Assembly: GCA_937897985.1 (NCBI GenBank)
Contig: CALCBD010000033.1
Coordinates: 127,617 to 191,616, forward strand
DNA: 64,000 nt
Direction: 5' to 3'
DNA from: an uncultured Paludibacter sp.
GTDB taxonomy: Bacteria > Bacteroidota > Bacteroidia > Bacteroidales > Paludibacteraceae
The position numbers and the translations under genes are program-made. This document shows positions 61,349 to 64,000 of the stretch, in pieces. Below the pieces are notes generated by a model, which was given only the letters and a program-made list of their open reading frames with translations, made no database searches and was not told the origin of the DNA. Position 1 is the stretch's first letter; each line of letters starts with the position of its first letter.

Positions 61349-62044
61349 TTATTCTTCAACTGATTTTGGGTCAATTTTAATACCCGCACTCATTGTGCTC
61401 GAAAGATAAATGCTTTTCACATAAGTACCTTTAGCCGAAGTTGGTTTCAGTTTCATCAAAGTACCTACAAATTCTTTGGCATTGCCAATAATTTGCTCAG
61501 GAGTAAACGATACTTTACCTACCGAAGTATGTACGATACCATATTTATCCACTTTAAAGTCGATTTTACCCTGTTTTACTTCCTTAACTGCTTTACCTAC
61601 TTCATTGGTTACAGTACCGCTCTTGGGGTTAGGCATCAATCCACGCGGACCGAGCACACGACCTAAAGCACCTAATTTACCCATGATTGCAGGCATAGTG
61701 ATGATCACATCAACATCTGTCCAGCCACCTTTAATTTTATCGATATATTCATCGAGTCCTACATAGTCGGCACCAGCTTCTTTAGCTGCTGCTTCCTGAT
61801 CGGGAGTACATAATGCTAAAACCCTAACTTGTTTGCCGGTTCCGTTTGGTAACGACACTACGCCGCGTACCATCTGATTGGCTTTACGTGGGTCAACGCC
61901 TAAGCGTACATCAATATCAACAGAAGCATCAAACTTGCTGGTAGTAATTTCTTTTACCAACGCTGCTGCTTCTTTGAGTGAATAGGTTTTTCCTGCTTCA
62001 ATCTTTTCTAAAGCTAACCTTTGATTTTTTGTCAGTTTACTCAT
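61349..62044 (-). CDS. rplA: 50S ribosomal protein L1
   Basis: A 231-residue L1, the mobile stalk protein at the tRNA exit side and a translational repressor of rplKA in many bacteria. Signatures are EITTSKFDASVDIDVRLGVD, VRGVVSLPNGTGKQVRVLAL, GRVLGPRGLMPNPKSGTVT and FVGTLMKLKPTSAKGTYVKS. It follows rplK by 17 bases. Confidence 0.98.
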   Translation of the reverse strand: MSKLTKNQRLALEKIEAGKTYSLKEAAALVKEITTSKFDASVDIDVRLGVDPRKANQMVRGVVSLPNGTGKQVRVLALCTPDQEAAAKEAGADYVGLDEYIDKIKGGWTDVDVIITMPAIMGKLGALGRVLGPRGLMPNPKSGTVTNEVGKAVKEVKQGKIDFKVDKYGIVHTSVGKVSFTPEQIIGNAKEFVGTLMKLKPTSAKGTYVKSIYLSSTMSAGIKIDPKSVEE

Positions 62045-62061
62045 TGTAATTGAAGTGTTAA

Positions 62062-62505
62062 TTAATTATTACCCGGAAAAACACCTTTTACGGTGATACC
62101 CATACTTCTTGCTGTACCTGCAACCATTTTCATAGCTGCATTCAGTTCAAAACAATTCAAATCCACCATTTTGTCAGTAGCAATAGCCTGAACCTGTTCC
62201 CAGGTAATTTCAGCTATTTTCTTTCGGTTTGGTTCTGCTGAGCCACCCTTAAGTTTAGCTACTTCCAATAGTTGTATTGCTACCGGAGGAGTTTTTACAA
62301 CGAATTCGAATGATTTGTCTGTATAGTAGGTGATGACAACAGGTAAAATTTTACCTGCTTTGTCCTGGGTTCTGGCATTAAATTGTTTGCAAAACTCCAT
62401 AATATTGATCCCTTTTGAACCTAAAGCAGGTCCTACAGGGGGAGATGGGTTTGCCGCACCTCCTTTAATCTGCAATTTAATAAGTCCAGCAATCTCTTTA
62501 GCCAT
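62062..62505 (-). CDS. rplK: 50S ribosomal protein L11
   Basis: A 147-residue L11 of the GTPase-associated centre. It has LIKLQIKGGAANPSPPVGPA, LGSKGINIMEFCKQFNARTQ, FEFVVKTPPVAIQLLE and ARSMGITVKG at the C-terminus. The proline-rich N-terminal hinge that contacts release factors and thiopeptide antibiotics is normal. It follows nusG by 56 bases. Confidence 0.98.
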   Translation of the reverse strand: MAKEIAGLIKLQIKGGAANPSPPVGPALGSKGINIMEFCKQFNARTQDKAGKILPVVITYYTDKSFEFVVKTPPVAIQLLEVAKLKGGSAEPNRKKIAEITWEQVQAIATDKMVDLNCFELNAAMKMVAGTARSMGITVKGVFPGNN

Positions 62506-62561
62506 AATTGTTTAATTTTTGTTGTTAAAGCGGAACGGATTATCTTGTAACTCGGATAATA

Positions 62562-63110
62562 CTATTCCTTTTCTACTTGCGTAAACGCTAATTCGAGCGG
62601 AGTTTTCCGTCCGAATATCATAACCATAACTTTGAGTTTTTTCTTTTCGTTGTTCACTTCTTCAATCACACCGCTAAATCCGCTGAACGGACCAAATGTC
62701 ACTTTCACATTTTCGTTAACGAAATACGGGATTAACATTTCCTCACCAGTTTCCTGCATTTCGTCCATAGTACCCAAAATCCTGTTCACCTCTGATTGGC
62801 GGACCGGAATAGGCATGTGGTTTTTTTCTTCGAGAAAACCGATAACGTTTGGTGTGTTTCTGAGTTGGTGAACAATTTCACCGGAAAGAACAGCTTCTAT
62901 CAGGATATATCCCGGCATGCAACTACGTTCTTTTGTAATTTTTTTGCCGTTACGAATCTGGTAAACTTTTTCAGTAGGAATAAGTACCTGTGAAACATAC
63001 TGACCAAGATCCGAGTTTTTGATTTCGGCATCAATATACTCCTTAACCTTGGCTTCTTTACCACTTATGGCACGCATTACGTACCATTTGAAATTTGTCG
63101 TTTCAGTCAC
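62562..63110 (-). CDS. nusG: Transcription termination/antitermination factor NusG
   Basis: A 182-residue NusG. The NGN domain (about 1-115) shows KWYVMRAISGKEAKVKEYID, VLIPTEKVYQIRNGKK and CMPGYILIEAVL, with VIGFL closing the RNA polymerase-binding face. The KOW domain (about 130-182) has VKVTFGPFSGFSGVIEEVN. It binds the beta' clamp helices and links RNA polymerase to ribosome or Rho. The secE-nusG order is standard, with a 25-base gap. Confidence 0.97.
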   Translation of the reverse strand: MTETTNFKWYVMRAISGKEAKVKEYIDAEIKNSDLGQYVSQVLIPTEKVYQIRNGKKITKERSCMPGYILIEAVLSGEIVHQLRNTPNVIGFLEEKNHMPIPVRQSEVNRILGTMDEMQETGEEMLIPYFVNENVKVTFGPFSGFSGVIEEVNNEKKKLKVMVMIFGRKTPLELAFTQVEKE

Positions 63111-63135
63111 TTTTAATTCCTCCTTAATAAAAAAA

Positions 63136-63327
63136 TTATGACAGCTTTTGGTAGATAAATGTCATGACAGATTCAAAACTTAAGTCCATAAGCCAAACAA
63201 TAAGTGCAATGATGATGGAAGCAATCAAAACTACTACTGCACTGCTTGTAAGTTCGGGGCGTGAAGGCCACGAAACCTTGTGAACCAATTCTGAATACGA
63301 CTCTTTGATATAGTTAATTATCTTCAT
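63136..63327 (-). CDS. secE: Preprotein translocase subunit SecE
   Basis: A 63-residue short form of SecE with one membrane helix (about 31-51, VVVLIASIIIALIVWLMDLSF), preceded by the amphipathic helix YIKESYSELVHKVSWPSRPE. The KVSWPSRPE motif is the conserved SecE signature. It stabilises SecY in the inner-membrane translocon. It sits between tRNA-Trp and nusG, as in most bacteria. Confidence 0.96.
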   Translation of the reverse strand: MKIINYIKESYSELVHKVSWPSRPELTSSAVVVLIASIIIALIVWLMDLSFESVMTFIYQKLS

Positions 63328-63345
63328 ATTTTATAAATAGATATG

Positions 63346-63418
63346 CACGGGCAGAGAGGCTCGAACTCCCGACACCTGGTTTTGGAGACCAGTGCTCTAC
63401 CAACTGAGCTACGCCCGT
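63346..63418 (-). tRNA. trnW: tRNA-Trp (CCA anticodon)
   Basis: The minus strand folds into a 73-nt cloverleaf. The acceptor is ACGGGCG with TGCCCGT, the D-arm contains AGCTCAGTTGGTAGAGC, and the anticodon stem-loop is CTGGTCTCCAAAACCAG with anticodon CCA. The variable loop GTGTC is followed by a T-arm with GTTCGAG. CCA is not encoded. Placement between tuf and secE is the usual one in many bacteria. Confidence 0.95.
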
Positions 63419-63421
63419 ATT

Positions 63422-63512
63422 TAGCCCCTCCAAACCTCCCAACAAGGGAGGCTTAAGAGGCATGAATATTTGAAAGCCATTTCTATTCCCCTTGCGGGGG
63501 ATTCAGGGGGCT
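63422..63512 (-). repeat. G/C-rich hairpins between tuf and tRNA-Trp
   Basis: CCTCCC-AACAA-GGGAGG (around 63432-63450) and CCCC-TTGC-GGGG (around 63489-63502) form compact hairpins in an otherwise AT-rich genome. Similar CCCCC/GGGGG units are dispersed in Bacteroidetes genomes, from memory. They may act in processing or partial termination between tuf and the tRNA. Confidence 0.5.
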
Positions 63513-63514
63513 TC

Positions 63515-64000
63515 TTAGTCTAACAATTCAGTAATCTGGCCTGAACCAACTGTACGTCCACCTTCGCGGATAGCGAAACGTAAACCTACGTTACAAGCTA
63601 CAGGATAGATAAGAGTTACTGTAATTTCGAGGTTATCACCCGGCATTACCATTTCAGTTCCTTCAGGAAGAGTGATTTCACCTGTTACGTCCAGTGTACG
63701 AATGTAGAACTGAGGACGATAACGGTTGTGGAATGGAGTGTGACGTCCGCCTTCTTCTTTTTTCAGGATATAAGCAGCTGCTTTGAAAGAAGTATGAGGT
63801 GTTACTTTTCCGGGGTGTGTGATAACCATACCACGTTTGATTTCATCTTTATCGATACCACGGAGTAATAAACCAACGTTATCACCGGCCTGACCTTCGT
63901 CGAGGATTTTGCGGAACATTTCCACACCTGTTACAACTGATTTTTTTGCTCCCTGACCTAAACCGATGATCTGAACTTCTTCACCTGTTTTGATGATACC
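63515..64000 (-). CDS. tuf: Elongation factor Tu, 3' part (cut by window edge)
   Basis: The last 161 codons of EF-Tu, open to the window end; the GTPase domain lies outside. Domain 2 remains with KTGEEVQIIGLG, KKSVVTGVEMFRKILDEGQA, GDNVGLLLRGI and KRGMVI. Domain 3 has FHNRYRPQFYIRTLDVTG, EMVMPGDNLEI and RFAIREGGRTVGSGQITELL. It delivers aminoacyl-tRNA to the ribosome. It is the first visible gene of the long minus-strand operon. Confidence 0.98.
   Translation of the reverse strand, partial: GIIKTGEEVQIIGLGQGAKKSVVTGVEMFRKILDEGQAGDNVGLLLRGIDKDEIKRGMVITHPGKVTPHTSFKAAAYILKKEEGGRHTPFHNRYRPQFYIRTLDVTGEITLPEGTEMVMPGDNLEITVTLIYPVACNVGLRFAIREGGRTVGSGQITELLD

Overview
The window is about 38% G+C chromosomal DNA from a Bacteroidota member, most likely from the Bacteroidales/Marinilabiliales side. 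The evidence is a type IX secretion C-terminal sorting domain (114-1355), repeated TAnnTTTG-type -7 promoter boxes, a Bacteroidetes-style operon tuf - tRNA-Trp - secE - nusG - rplK - rplA - rplJ - rplL - rpoB - rpoC, DUF4783 next to nadC, and fused altronate dehydratase next to tagaturonate reductase. Rubrerythrin and the uronate genes fit an anaerobic or microaerobic, carbohydrate-using organism. These taxonomic statements are inference from gene content.

Layout. 1-3.3 kb: a secreted-protein gene broken by an in-frame TGA, then ridA and the DUF4783-nadC pair. 3.5-10.9 kb: rlmH with a very large NtrY-like membrane kinase, a patatin-like lipase and a DPP IV-type peptidase. 11-13.4 kb: a sugar transporter with a ROK sugar kinase, followed by a decayed IS3-family remnant. 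13.9-16.6 kb: translation genes infC-rpmI-rplT (minus) diverging from rplY-pth (plus). infC appears to start at ATA, and pth contains a perfect terminator-like palindrome. 16.6-17.4 kb is gene-poor, with a possible small RNA.

17.4-31.9 kb is the most unusual block: a same-strand array of a 7-PAS kinase, an Rcp1-like receiver, a receiver-PAS-GAF-PAS protein, an orphan CheR-type methyltransferase, a membrane hybrid kinase with two receivers, and a 1479-residue receiver-multiPAS-GAF-HisKA_3 kinase. No DNA-binding output domain, cheA, cheB or chemoreceptor is present. It looks like a dedicated phosphorelay with a methylation component whose target is unknown.

31.9-44.9 kb: housekeeping and metabolism (nuclease-fold secreted protein, nth, uxaB-uxaA, ABC-F ATPase, rubrerythrin, a tRNA-modification methyltransferase, rpsO, waaA, hisS with an AT-rich insertion of roughly 75 residues, pirin). 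45-46.7 kb: two conserved genes of unknown function. 46.8-51.8 kb: the chaperones clpB and htpG, both preceded by TGTCA/TGACA motifs. 52-64 kb: the minus-strand RNA polymerase/ribosomal protein operon, with terminator-like hairpins on both sides of rpoB, running up to the 3' part of tuf at the window edge.
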